Positions 19,295 to 29,837 of a DNA stretch of 64,000 bases are shown here, one piece after another. The position numbers were made by a program, and so were the translations under genes. The DNA lies in assembly GCA_023664945.1 (NCBI GenBank), contig JAMPER010000001.1, positions 901,795-965,794 on the forward strand, given 5' to 3'. The first letter of the stretch is position 1; the number at the start of each line of letters is the position of its first letter. Under the pieces are notes generated by a model. The model was not told the origin of the DNA and did not search any database. It worked only from the letters and a program-made list of their open reading frames with translations. Origin of the DNA: Alistipes senegalensis. Lineage in GTDB: Bacteria; Pseudomonadota; Gammaproteobacteria; Burkholderiales; Burkholderiaceae_D.

Positions 19295-20005
19295 TCATTG
19301 CCCGCTGGTCAACGCAAAAAGTGAAAGGTATTTATCAATATAGTGGCTGATCTCCCGGCTCTTGTACTGCATGATATAACGCGGATGCTCCAGCGGAACA
19401 ATCTTGCGGAAAAAACCGAATTCGGCATTCAGGCGGGATAAATAGGCTGCGTTTTTTCCCGTACCCAGACAAAATCCAACATCACTCCGGATACCCAAAG
19501 CCAGCTGCCGCCGCAAGCTGTCAACCATAAAAGTACGGACAGCCTCATAAAGCGGCTTGCTGTCATAATAATTGAAATTAACTTCCCGGCCACCCTTTTT
19601 TTGCATAGTAAAACCGAGCGGGCATAACGAAGTAATAAAAAAATCACGATAAAAAACGTTTTCTCCTCCATACCGGCTGATCATTTTATACACAAAAACA
19701 CTGGAAGGTTCATGCGCTGGCGGCCCCTGATAATCTGTTATACCGCATCGCTCTGCCAAGCGTTTTGGATCAGTAAACGGAACACCGGTCAGGCCGGCGC
19801 CCAAGCGCCCGGGATTAATGCCAACAATCATCCGGCGTTGACAATTATCATTGTAAAACTTCCGGTAAAAAGCTTCTGAAGCCGTAAGTGCTGTTGGACT
19901 TTCCATAAAAGGATTCATAATGCGCACGCCATCAGGCAAAGTGCCATCAAATTGAAGTGCCCTGTTAAAGGCAATAACCCGTTCCGCAAACGTATCTGCT
20001 GCCAT
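19295..20005 (-). CDS. uracil-DNA glycosylase superfamily protein, SMUG2/DUF4918-like
   Basis: Single-domain protein of 236 residues in the uracil-DNA glycosylase fold. Motif 1 reads GINPGRLGAGLTGVPFTD (about 65-82), close to the SMUG-type G-x-N-P-G. The second motif is EHPRYIMQY near residue 217, a variant of the HPS/HPR intercalation loop. This combination fits the SMUG2/DUF4918 family known mainly from Bacteroidetes, whose Pedobacter member removes uracil and related bases. It is a second UDG-fold protein in the window besides the family-4 type one, and lies between two tRNA genes, a common landing site for transferred DNA. Confidence 0.75.
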   Translation of the reverse strand: MAADTFAERVIAFNRALQFDGTLPDGVRIMNPFMESPTALTASEAFYRKFYNDNCQRRMIVGINPGRLGAGLTGVPFTDPKRLAERCGITDYQGPPAHEPSSVFVYKMISRYGGENVFYRDFFITSLCPLGFTMQKKGGREVNFNYYDSKPLYEAVRTFMVDSLRRQLALGIRSDVGFCLGTGKNAAYLSRLNAEFGFFRKIVPLEHPRYIMQYKSREISHYIDKYLSLFALTSGQ

Positions 20006-20171
20006 CTTTCACCTATCATATTGCTGGCAAAACAGCCTGTTAATATGCCACACTTGCCAGTTACAGAGGAAAATTCCCATTCTTTTGGCAATCTGGCCGA
20101 AAGTGAGCCTGCATTTTACGCACTGAAAAGCACTTGCGCTATTCATTCGCTCTGCTATAATAGCAAGCCTT

Positions 20172-20247
<76 letters not shown>

Positions 20248-20276
20248 TATCGTAGCCTGATATACTCAGGCAACAT

Positions 20277-20320
20277 GAAAAAACCGCACAATATCAAGTG
20301 ATTGTGTGGTTTTTTGTTTT
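20277..20320 (+). terminator. terminator after tRNA-Phe
   Basis: AAAAAACCGCACAAT pairs with ATTGTGTGGTTTTTT around an eight-base loop, followed by more T's. Confidence 0.86.
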
Positions 20321-20460
20321 ATTGCCATTGTTAAAACCAGACAGGCATATCCAGGCTCGAAACAGGATGTACTGGCATCTCGTATCATCTCTTCTGGCTA
20401 AACGAACTATCCCCCACCAAGGATAGTCATTCCTTTTTCTCTATTACCGCCAGGCACTGA

Positions 20461-21338
<878 letters not shown>

Positions 21339-21378
21339 AGCACACTCCTCTCAATAGCTACACGACAGGCTGGCAAGT

Positions 21379-21404
21379 TTATCAAAAAGTACACTTTTTG
21401 ATAA
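21379..21404 (-). promoter_or_regulatory. hix-like recombination site 2
   Basis: Perfect dyad of TTATCAAAAAGT and ACTTTTTGATAA around central AC; 23 bp are the exact inverse of site 1. Its two half-sites are identical, unlike site 1. Orientation is opposite to site 1 as judged by the central dinucleotide. Confidence 0.8.
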
Positions 21405-21549
21405 TTGCCAATCACATGTATTCCCCCGTCCTACAGCACAAAACTAATGCAAATATAAACGCTTTTCTGTTGTTTGGCCTGCAACCAGGGCATTGCATTT
21501 TTATATCAATGCCATCTTCACCATACAAAATCCGATGGTGGGCTAGGTC

Positions 21550-23847
21550 ATGACAGCCGGGTACAACAATATCCTTGTTATCAAAATGAGTGCGCTGGGA
21601 GATGTCATACAGGCACTCCCCTCCCTTTACATGCTCCGCGCACTTTACCCTAAGGCAAGAATTACCTGGCTAATAGAACCGCAGTTTGCTGATGTGTTGC
21701 CCGATGAGCCTTATATCAATGAAAAGATTCTTTTTCATAAAAATGAAATAAAGAAAAAACCCTTCTTGGAAAAACTGCATCTCCTCTCCTCCTTTCGCCG
21801 CAAGTTAATTGCCCGGCATTTTGACCTGGTTATTGATTTGCAGGGATTGGCCAAAAGTGCGCTGGTTTCCCTGTTAAGCGGCTGCAAAAACCGGATTGGT
21901 TACTGTGAAATGCGGGAAGGCAGCTCACTGGTTACACGCCCCATTATTGGCTTCCACAAGAATGGACACGTCATTGAACGCTATCGAGACGTTATCCGGC
22001 ATCTCGGCGCTACAGAAGAAAAGATTATTTTTCCTGTTTCACCTTCCATCTATCAAAACACAGGAGCGCTTCAGCTGGTAAAAGAAAGCGGTATTACGGG
22101 AAATTATGCTGTCTTTTTTCCAGGAGCTGGATGGAAAACAAAAGAATGGCCTATATCGCATTTCGCCAGACTGGCTAAACAGTTCATTCAGGCAAGCATA
22201 CCCGTTGTTATCGCCGGAGATAATCGTGATGTAGAAAAAGGCAAAAAAATAATGCAGCTTGTCAGGTTACCCAACCTTCTTGATCTTACAGGGAAAACCT
22301 GTCTGACAGAGCTTTTTTGCCTGCTCAAAAATGCGGTTGTCTGTGTTGGCGGCGATACTGGGCCGCAACACATAGCAGCAGCTGTCGGCACACCTACCGT
22401 GTCCCTGTTTGGCCCAAGCTCATGGAGCCGAAGCTACCCCATGAGATCCCATAACAGCAATAAACCGGATGCTGTTATTTGTGCCACCGTCCCCTGTTCC
22501 CCCTGTTTCAAAAGAAACTGCCCCAAAAACATCATCTGCATGGATACGATTGGCGTCGAAGCCGTTTTTGAGGCATGTAAGCAATATATCTCGTCTGATA
22601 AAAAAACGCTTCCGCAAAGCTCAAATACCTGCCCCTCCCTGCTTCCAGGTAAAAAAGCGCATTCAACTGATATTCAGGCTGTCAAATGCTGCAAAAGCAA
22701 TGATATGACATCCTCTATTATTCCGGACGATATATTGCAAAAAGCCGATAAAGTACTGTTTATACTCAATCTCGCTATTGGGGATTGGTGTTATCTCCAA
22801 AACTGCTTTCGGGCCCTCTCGGTTGCTTACCCTAACTTGGCAGTTCATATATGGGCAGATAAAGTATATCGTTCCAACCAGACAGAACCGCATCAGAATA
22901 CTCAAACCAGATCAGGACTGTTTGACTGGCTAAATAGCAGCCCTTTTGTGCAAAAGGTATATGAAACGCATTCAGGCGACTTATATCAACAGAGTATTAT
23001 CGAAGCAAAAAAAGAACAATATCCGGTTATCATATCGTTGGCAACAGTACATTCTCATCAGTACGCCTTATTTGCAAGAAACATAAGCCCCTCCGGATTT
23101 ATCGTTGGCATCAGAGACAAGGCACGATTCTGGCAATTCTCCCGACGTCGGGCATACAATGCCTTGGACGCTTTCCTTTCCCTCAAACAGGAAAAATTGG
23201 CATCCGCCAATTTTCACATCAGTGAACGCTATGCCTACTGGTTTTACCAGCTATTTGCCCTGAATATAACAGAGCCGGATCGCACTCCATTTATTCATAT
23301 ACCCGATATCTGGCTAAAAAATAATAAGGCATATCTGATTTCAAACGAAATCCGGCATAAAAATCCTGTTATCTTCATCAATGCATTTGCACAGGATCGC
23401 AAACGAAGCTGGACACTTAGGCAAGTAGCCGGTCTCATTCGTGCCATGTCAGAAATGGATAAATATAAAGACGCATGGTTTATATTCAATGCCATGCCAG
23501 AAAATGTAGAAGAAGTAAAAGAAGTTATCAATCAATATAAGCTTGAAAATACTCGCATATTCAGTGCTACTGAGAATTTTTTCCAGCTGCCCGCCATGTT
23601 AAGTCATTGTAATCTGGTTATCACAGCCGAGACATCCATCATGCACATCGCCACAGCCCTTGGCATACCGTTTATTGCCATGATGCGCCAGAAAAATCCG
23701 GAGTGGAAACCACGAGGAAACAAGGAAAGTATTGTCATTACTGCTGAAAAACGAAGACATTGGGTAAAGGATATTACCGTTAAAAAAGTGATAAATTCGC
23801 TTGCCTTATTACAAGAAAAAAAGGAAGACGATGCCATTCCATACTGA
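21550..23847 (+). CDS. tandem GT9 heptosyltransferase fusion
   Basis: A 765-residue protein made of two glycosyltransferase family 9 (ADP-heptose:LPS heptosyltransferase) units. Domain 1 (about 6-350) begins ILVIKMSALGDVIQALP as in WaaC/WaaF/RfaQ and has FFPGAGWKTKEWP near 190 and the nucleotide-sugar loop GGDTGPQHIAAAVGTPTVSLFG at 267-288. A low-complexity linker (350-398) leads to domain 2 (400-765), which starts VLFILNLAIGDWCYLQ and ends with ETSIMHIATALGIPFIAMM, so it keeps the HIA loop but is more diverged. GT9 enzymes usually have one unit of about 350 residues. First gene of the LPS operon; the invertible segment lies 150 bp upstream. Confidence 0.88.
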   Translation: MTAGYNNILVIKMSALGDVIQALPSLYMLRALYPKARITWLIEPQFADVLPDEPYINEKILFHKNEIKKKPFLEKLHLLSSFRRKLIARHFDLVIDLQGLAKSALVSLLSGCKNRIGYCEMREGSSLVTRPIIGFHKNGHVIERYRDVIRHLGATEEKIIFPVSPSIYQNTGALQLVKESGITGNYAVFFPGAGWKTKEWPISHFARLAKQFIQASIPVVIAGDNRDVEKGKKIMQLVRLPNLLDLTGKTCLTELFCLLKNAVVCVGGDTGPQHIAAAVGTPTVSLFGPSSWSRSYPMRSHNSNKPDAVICATVPCSPCFKRNCPKNIICMDTIGVEAVFEACKQYISSDKKTLPQSSNTCPSLLPGKKAHSTDIQAVKCCKSNDMTSSIIPDDILQKADKVLFILNLAIGDWCYLQNCFRALSVAYPNLAVHIWADKVYRSNQTEPHQNTQTRSGLFDWLNSSPFVQKVYETHSGDLYQQSIIEAKKEQYPVIISLATVHSHQYALFARNISPSGFIVGIRDKARFWQFSRRRAYNALDAFLSLKQEKLASANFHISERYAYWFYQLFALNITEPDRTPFIHIPDIWLKNNKAYLISNEIRHKNPVIFINAFAQDRKRSWTLRQVAGLIRAMSEMDKYKDAWFIFNAMPENVEEVKEVINQYKLENTRIFSATENFFQLPAMLSHCNLVITAETSIMHIATALGIPFIAMMRQKNPEWKPRGNKESIVITAEKRRHWVKDITVKKVINSLALLQEKKEDDAIPY

Positions 23848-25117
23848 AACTCCGAAAAGCAAAACAGATTATTTCTCTTATACAGTAGCTGCCCTCTTTT
23901 GTTTGTCTGTCACCTTGGGTTTCCTGATTCCCAAAGTTCAGGGTATCTGCTTCTTCATACTGGCTATAACTGGAATGGTATCGATGGCAAGAAGCGCTTT
24001 CAGGGAAAAAATCGCTGTAACCGAATTCTGGAGGGAGTATCGCTGGCTTTGCTTTTCCATGATGGCGCTGGTTATTGCCGTTTTTATAAGCGAACTTGTC
24101 AACAGGAATTTTCATATACAAGATTATGATGCAATCAGTCGTTTCCTCTTTTTTCCCTTTATTCTCTGGTGCTTTGTGAAAATGAAAGGAAAATTCGTCT
24201 CAAACCTTCCATTATCATTCATTGCTATTTGCATACCCGGATTTATACTGGCTTTTATCGCAACAAACGGTGGAGAAATCCGGTCAAGACAATATCTGCC
24301 GATGACCTCATTTATCATCTTCTCGTGCCTGACAACCATCATGGCATGCATATTGGTATTGTTCCTTATTGAAAACTTCAAAAAACAAAATCGTTATATC
24401 AATTTGTTGATTGGCATTGCCATTATCTGTGGACTTTACATTTCCTTTCTGTATAAGGTTCGCAATGTCTGGCTGGGCTATCCATTGTTTGCCATACTGT
24501 GTTTTTACGGCTATCGGAAAACCAGGCAAAATCAAAATAATCGAAAAGCCATCACTCTAATAGCATTGGTAATAATTTTGCTGGGCATACTGTCTTACAG
24601 CACGAATATATACAAAACAAGCCGCTTGCAGGAAGGCATAAACGATATCCAGCAGCTTTCTTCCAATCCTGATACCTCTATCGGCATACGCCTCCAGCAC
24701 TGGCATGGATCGCTGATCGCCTTCAATAGCAGCCCGGTATTTGGCATAACATTATCCCGCATGCCCGATTTTTTCCGGGATTTATATAAAAAAGGAGTTG
24801 TATCGCGTACTGCCTCTATAAACACACAACATCCCCATAATGAAATTCTTTTTACCATGGCAACCCGTGGAACAGTGGGCCTCCTTGCCCTGTTGGTAAC
24901 ATGGTTTATCCCGGCAATCTGGTTTGTGAAAAAAATACAAAAACAAGGCGAAACCCAATCTGTTTTTCCCTCTCTTATGGGACTCTGCCTAATAGGTGGT
25001 TATTTCTTCTTTACCCTGGTGGATTGCCTCTTCTTCTGGCAACGTGCCGTCATGTTTTATGTTGTAATGATGGCATTTCTTGTTTCCTATGAAAAGCATC
25101 TGAATGAAGAAAAATAA
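23831..25117 (+). CDS. O-antigen ligase/polymerase (WaaL/Wzy family)
   Basis: Inner-membrane protein of about 428 residues with ten or more membrane segments and a large loop near residues 270-350, the layout of WaaL ligases and Wzy polymerases. The loop holds GIRLQHWHGSLIAFNSSPVFG and the family's TQHPHNEILFTMATRGTVGLL, with the His conserved in O-antigen ligases. The ATG at 23831 follows AAGGAAG and overlaps the preceding gene by 17 bp. It would join O-antigen or outer sugars to lipid A-core in the periplasm. Ligase or polymerase cannot be separated from sequence. Confidence 0.85.
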   Translation: MPFHTETPKSKTDYFSYTVAALFCLSVTLGFLIPKVQGICFFILAITGMVSMARSAFREKIAVTEFWREYRWLCFSMMALVIAVFISELVNRNFHIQDYDAISRFLFFPFILWCFVKMKGKFVSNLPLSFIAICIPGFILAFIATNGGEIRSRQYLPMTSFIIFSCLTTIMACILVLFLIENFKKQNRYINLLIGIAIICGLYISFLYKVRNVWLGYPLFAILCFYGYRKTRQNQNNRKAITLIALVIILLGILSYSTNIYKTSRLQEGINDIQQLSSNPDTSIGIRLQHWHGSLIAFNSSPVFGITLSRMPDFFRDLYKKGVVSRTASINTQHPHNEILFTMATRGTVGLLALLVTWFIPAIWFVKKIQKQGETQSVFPSLMGLCLIGGYFFFTLVDCLFFWQRAVMFYVVMMAFLVSYEKHLNEEK

Positions 25118-26070
25118 TGAATAACCATACACTTCACATTGCATTTGGCATTGTCTCAAATTTTTTTCGTCCAATGTGCACGATGGCAATTTCCATTCTG
25201 GAAAATAATCCTGACATAACCATTGAATTTCATGTCTTTGCGTTTTTTCTCCCCAGGCAGGATCAGGAAACGCTGAAAAAGCTGGAAAATCAGTATCAAA
25301 CGTCTTTTCATCTCCATATCATTGATGAAGATATGTTCTGTGCGCAATACCCAGGAGGAAAAAACGTCCTGATATTACGTCTCCTGATGGCAGATACACT
25401 ACGCGGCCAGACGGATCGTTTCCTCTATCTTGATGCAGATATGGTATGTACCGGTTCACTTCAGGAATTGCTCCATATCAATCTGGAAGGCCATATTGCT
25501 GCAGTAGTCTCTGATGTTCCCCGCATGGTTATGCGTCAGTCTGCCGCGCTCAACCTTCAAACAAAGCGTTATTTCAATGCAGGATTTATGTTGATTAATA
25601 TTCATGAATGGATAATCCATAACATCTGCAATGCATGTATGTATCAGCTTATTACCAATCATGCGCAATTTGAATTTTTTGATCAGGATGCATTAAATGT
25701 TGTTATCGGAAACAACTCGATATATATTGACAATAAATTCAACTTTATCTGTGATCTTGGTATACACAACCAACTCATCCCGCCTGATACAAGAATCATT
25801 CACTATGCCGGGAAAATTAAACCATGGTCACCCTATAATATCAATCCCCTGGCAAATACCTGGCTTTTCTATCACGGGCATTCGCCATGGAAAAATATTG
25901 ACCCGACAGAAATAACAGTCCCACGTGAAATGCGTCTTCTCTCAAAATACTTATTCAGGACAAACAGAAAAAAAGAAAGTGCTATTGCCATGGGATTATA
26001 TCTCATGATGAAGCTGAAATTATTGAGGAAATCCCGGTTTCATCAGAAACTGAAAGGCGACATAGCATGA
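25117..26070 (+). CDS. glycosyltransferase family 8 (LPS galactosyl/glucosyltransferase-like)
   Basis: Cytosolic GT-A-fold transferase, 317 residues, resembling LgtC and WaaI/WaaJ. The metal-binding DxD is in YLDADMVC near residue 107; upstream is RLLMADTL and downstream YFNAGFMLIN and FFDQDALN, the usual GT8 order, with RIIHYAGKIKPW for the sugar-donor pocket. The start overlaps the ligase stop by one base (TAATG), showing tight coupling. It would add a hexose to the LPS core; donor sugar unknown. Confidence 0.9.
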   Translation: MNNHTLHIAFGIVSNFFRPMCTMAISILENNPDITIEFHVFAFFLPRQDQETLKKLENQYQTSFHLHIIDEDMFCAQYPGGKNVLILRLLMADTLRGQTDRFLYLDADMVCTGSLQELLHINLEGHIAAVVSDVPRMVMRQSAALNLQTKRYFNAGFMLINIHEWIIHNICNACMYQLITNHAQFEFFDQDALNVVIGNNSIYIDNKFNFICDLGIHNQLIPPDTRIIHYAGKIKPWSPYNINPLANTWLFYHGHSPWKNIDPTEITVPREMRLLSKYLFRTNRKKESAIAMGLYLMMKLKLLRKSRFHQKLKGDIA

Positions 26071-27137
26071 AATGGCTGTTGCCTATGCATATTATCTTGC
26101 CCAGGCCAGAGAAATCAGACAGGGTATTGCTGGTTAGGGATGATCATATAGGCGATTTGGTTTATACAACATCGGCATCTGTTAAATGGCTCAAAGATAA
26201 TCATTATGATGTTTATCTGATTATCAGGAAAGAGTTTCTCCCAATCGGCAAACTGCTTTTGCCTGAACACAAACTTATACCTTTGGATTACAAGGCTTAC
26301 CGTACTTCACTAAAATACCGCTGGCAATTTATGAAAATGATACGCAAGCTGGGCTTCAAACTGGCTATTGGATCAGTCACGCACTCTTCTGTCAATTCCG
26401 ATATTGTGCGCAATTCGGGAGCTGCCGAAAAATATGGCTACCAGTATACCTCCGCTCTTCGTGAACGCTTCAGATTGCGTGGATTGAGATTGGTTAAAGG
26501 CTTGTCTTTAATGAAAGGAGAACAATACCGCTCTGTTCTTGAACACGAAAAGGCACTTTTAAGCAGAGCTGTCCCATCTGCTGTCTCTCCTTTTCATTCT
26601 TCTATTCATTCCATGCAAAAGCAGAAATTGCCGGCGTGCATTGCTGGTCAAAAATATATTGCCTATGTCGCTGACAGCAGTGACCAAAAACGCAGTTACC
26701 CCCCCCCCGCACTGCTTCCCGTTATGGAAAACATTTCCTCACGTTTCAATATGCAGGTTGTCATGATGGCAGTTAAATACGTCTATACAAAGGAGTATAA
26801 AAATTTGATCAACCTGACAGGAAATACAACATTGGAAAATGTATTGAATATTATCGCACAGGCCTCACTCGTTATTGGAAATGAAACTGGGCCTGTTCAT
26901 ATCGCTTCACTTTGGTCAATCCCCACCATCATGTTTTATGGCGGGGGACATTTCGGGAGGCTTCTTCCGGAAAAAGCCATGCTGATCAATTGCAACCTGC
27001 CCTGTTATTGCTGCAACTGGAATTGCATTCATCCTGATAGCGACAAAATGCCTTGCTATCCCTGTATCGGCAAAATTGAGAAGAAATCATTGGAAATAAT
27101 GTTGCATGATTTTATTAAAAATCATGTTATCCAATAA
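26067..27137 (+). CDS. glycosyltransferase family 9 protein with internal poly-C tract
   Basis: Third GT9-type unit in the cluster, 356 residues: VLLVRDDHIGDLVYTTSA at the N-terminus and VIGNETGPVHIASLWSIPTIMFYGGG near residue 275. The region NCNLPCYCCNWNCIHPD is Cys-rich, a trait of several heptosyltransferases. A run of ten C's (26699-26708) encodes SYPPPAL at residues 211-216, inside the open frame. Loss or gain of one C would truncate the enzyme. As written the gene is in frame and expected to be functional. The ATG overlaps the GT8 stop. Confidence 0.88.
   Translation: MKWLLPMHIILPRPEKSDRVLLVRDDHIGDLVYTTSASVKWLKDNHYDVYLIIRKEFLPIGKLLLPEHKLIPLDYKAYRTSLKYRWQFMKMIRKLGFKLAIGSVTHSSVNSDIVRNSGAAEKYGYQYTSALRERFRLRGLRLVKGLSLMKGEQYRSVLEHEKALLSRAVPSAVSPFHSSIHSMQKQKLPACIAGQKYIAYVADSSDQKRSYPPPALLPVMENISSRFNMQVVMMAVKYVYTKEYKNLINLTGNTTLENVLNIIAQASLVIGNETGPVHIASLWSIPTIMFYGGGHFGRLLPEKAMLINCNLPCYCCNWNCIHPDSDKMPCYPCIGKIEKKSLEIMLHDFIKNHVIQ
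26699..26708 (+). repeat. homopolymeric C10 tract in a glycosyltransferase gene
   Basis: Ten consecutive C's inside the GT9 frame, an outlier in this AT-rich island. Such tracts are classic slipped-strand contingency sites in Neisseria, Haemophilus and Campylobacter LPS genes. Confidence 0.9.
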
Positions 27138-27221
27138 AAATCCTCATGAATTCAATAGATTTAACTATACACGTTTTTTCATAGCTAAACAAAATAAGAA
27201 AAATCGTTCCAGGTAACCGTA

Positions 27222-28148
27222 ATGTCTATTCATATACGCCTTCATTCACTTCGCGTACTTGTCGTGGGCGATATCATGCTTGACCGCTACTGGTTTGGCG
27301 AGGTCAACCGCATTTCACCGGAAGCCCCTGTCCCGGTTTCACTGATAAAAACATGTGAAGACCGGTTGGGCGGCGCAGCCAATGTCGCACGGAATGTCGC
27401 TTCATTAGGACCGCAAGCTACCCTATTGGGCATCATCGGTAATGATGAAGCAGGAAAAAGCCTGTCCGGCATTCTTGAGAAACACGGCATAGTCCCGTTG
27501 CTGCATTGCGACGCAGCAATGCCTACCATTGTCAAATTGCGTGTTATCGCCAACCAGCAGCAACTCATCAGGATTGATTTTGAATCTTTCCCGTCAGAGC
27601 AATCCGCGCAATCCATTCTCGCCCAATACAAAAAAGCACTGGATAAACATGATGTCATTATTTTGTCTGATTATGCCAAAGGTGCCATGAAGCATGTCGC
27701 CGACATGATAGCCAGCGCGAGAAAAGCAGGAAAAACCGTATTGGTTGACCCAAAAGGCGATGATTTTTCCCGATATGCCGGCGCAACCCTGCTGACGCCA
27801 AACAAAAGCGAGCTTCGCAAAATTATTGGGGTATGGAACAGTGAAAAAGAATTGGAAGAAAAAGCGCAAAACCTGCGAAAAGAACTGAACTTGGACGCTT
27901 TGGTATTGACACGTTCCGAAGAAGGTATATCCCTGTACGGAAAAGAAGGAAATATTCATGTTTCAGCTATAGCCAGGGAGGTTTTTGATGTATCAGGCGC
28001 TGGTGATACTGTCATCGCTACACTCGCTGCCATGATTGGGGCAGGAATGGAAATAAATGAAGCTATTACTGTTGCCAATCGGGCCGGCGGCATTGTTGTT
28101 GGCAAATTTGGTACGGCAACGGTAACGCAGGCAGAATGGTTGGAATAA
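27222..28148 (+). CDS. rfaE1: D-glycero-beta-D-manno-heptose-7-phosphate kinase (RfaE domain I)
   Basis: PfkB-family kinase of ADP-heptose synthesis, 308 residues, making heptose 1,7-bisphosphate. VVGDIMLDRYWFG is the signature first strand; RLGGAANVARNVASLG and the C-terminal DVSGAGDTVIATLA (anion hole with catalytic Asp) are intact. Only the kinase half of the E. coli HldE is present, so the adenylyltransferase must be encoded elsewhere. Next to three heptosyltransferase units, this supports a heptose-rich inner core. Confidence 0.93.
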   Translation: MSIHIRLHSLRVLVVGDIMLDRYWFGEVNRISPEAPVPVSLIKTCEDRLGGAANVARNVASLGPQATLLGIIGNDEAGKSLSGILEKHGIVPLLHCDAAMPTIVKLRVIANQQQLIRIDFESFPSEQSAQSILAQYKKALDKHDVIILSDYAKGAMKHVADMIASARKAGKTVLVDPKGDDFSRYAGATLLTPNKSELRKIIGVWNSEKELEEKAQNLRKELNLDALVLTRSEEGISLYGKEGNIHVSAIAREVFDVSGAGDTVIATLAAMIGAGMEINEAITVANRAGGIVVGKFGTATVTQAEWLE

Positions 28149-28173
28149 AAGACGGCTTAATAAATAGAATTGT

Positions 28174-29837
28174 ATGAATAACCGGTATCTGCGCAGATTA
28201 CACATTGCTCTGTTTCTTTTCCCGTCCCTCAAACGTATTTACTCCCTTCTGCTCTTTGCTGTACCAACAGCATTGATGCTTCTCATTATTCGCACAGTGG
28301 ATTTTTTCTGGAATCATTCATTGATTGCAAATCATCCTGCCAAGGAGATATTTAGCGCGCTGATAACAGGATTACGTTTCGATATATCAGCATTGGCGTT
28401 TATGCTCTTGTTGCCAATAATTCTTATTACTATTCCATTGCCTGACCTGATAGACAAGTACCGCTGGAAATCAGCTGCAATACTCCTTCTGTTATATGGA
28501 ATCCCTTTGTTCTTTCTCGCGTTTGTCGATATTGAGCTTGTCCCTTATGTCAAATCCCGTTTAACGCTGCCTACGCTGTTTCTTTTCCAGGAAGGAGAAA
28601 AACAGTTGTGCTTTGATTTTGCAACCCAGTATCCGCTATTGATTTTTATTGGTATTATTTTACTGTCAGTCTGGGCTTATGCCATATGGAAAATCCAGAA
28701 ATATGCTTCAGCCAGGCACAAGCCGATATTACTCTCTGCGCCAAACATTGCCGTATGTTGCATCGTCACTGCCATCCTGGTTATCGGCATACGTGGTGGA
28801 ATTAGCAATACAAAACCATTGAGAGTTGCCGACACGCATCCTGATCTGGATCTGGGAAACTGGGCTTTAAATACGCCGTTTACCTTTATCAAAAGCCTGC
28901 GTGGTAAAAACATCATAGAGAAAAAGTATTTTAATGATTCACATTCACTCTTATCCAAATTGAACGGTTTTTCCGGAAAACCTTCTATCATCAATTATCA
29001 GGCGACAAGAAAGGTTCCATGTCTTTTGACCGTTTTGCCATTTTGGCAGGGTTTCAACAGCATTTTTCACTTGAAGACTATCCCTCCCCTTCCGAAGCTG
29101 ACTCATGGGGAATTCACGATGAACCTTATTTACAGTATGTAGCAAATGAAATTGATAAAATGTACGCAAAAAGGAAACCATTTGCTGCTGCTATTTTCTC
29201 ATTGTCAGGCCACACCCCGTATCATATCCCATCAAAATACGAAAATATCTTGCCTAAAGCCCCTCATAAAATGTTGAGGGCACAGCAATATGCAGATCTT
29301 GCATTAAGAGGATTTTTTGAGACTGTCTCAAAGAAAGCATGGTTTTCAAATACGCTTTTTGTTATTACAGCTGACCATGCATCCATACAGTTTATGGATG
29401 CATACCTTAATGATCCGCTTGGTTCTTGGAGAATTCCTATCATCTTTTATCATCCATCTGTTTCCTTGCCTGATATGAAAGAAGAAGATCCTGTACAGCA
29501 GATTGATATTCTGCCTAGTATTCTGGACTTTCTGGGTATTCAATCAGATAAAAGCATTCCATTGGGTCGTTCCGTTTTTAGTCCAGGACCACGTATTGCA
29601 CTTATCCGTGCCGGAGAAGGTTTTTATGCAGTAAAAGGAACCAACGTTATTTTTGAACCGGACAATGGTAAAACAACCATCACTTATATAAGAGGCAGCA
29701 AAATAGTCCAGGACAAAAAGGTGCCTGATGACTTGCTTCAACGTGCTCATGCAGCACAGCAATATTTTTATGAAAGCATGAAAAAAAAGCAGCTGTTTAT
29801 TTCAAAAAACTTCTCTAGTGAAATTGAGGTCCAATAA
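28174..29837 (+). pseudogene. sulfatase-type LPS/lipid phospho-transferase (LtaS/Ept-like), internally deleted
   Basis: The 5' part encodes four or five membrane segments and the start of an extracytoplasmic sulfatase-like domain (to SIINYQATRK at about 29011). The next in-frame residues are in a different frame: from 29013 the sequence reads GSMSFDRFAILAGFQQHF, then SGHTPYHIPSKY, ITADHASIQF and a C-terminal domain. In intact relatives about 110 residues lie between these points, including the catalytic Thr nucleophile. So the joint is a deletion plus frameshift, and the product is expected to be dead. Intact homologues add phosphoethanolamine or phosphoglycerol to surface glycans. Start 25 bp after rfaE1. 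Confidence 0.8.

Noticed and set aside
28886-28897. TTATCAAAAGCC resembling a hix half-site
   Set aside because: Only one half-site without a dyad partner, inside the transferase pseudogene; taken as chance.
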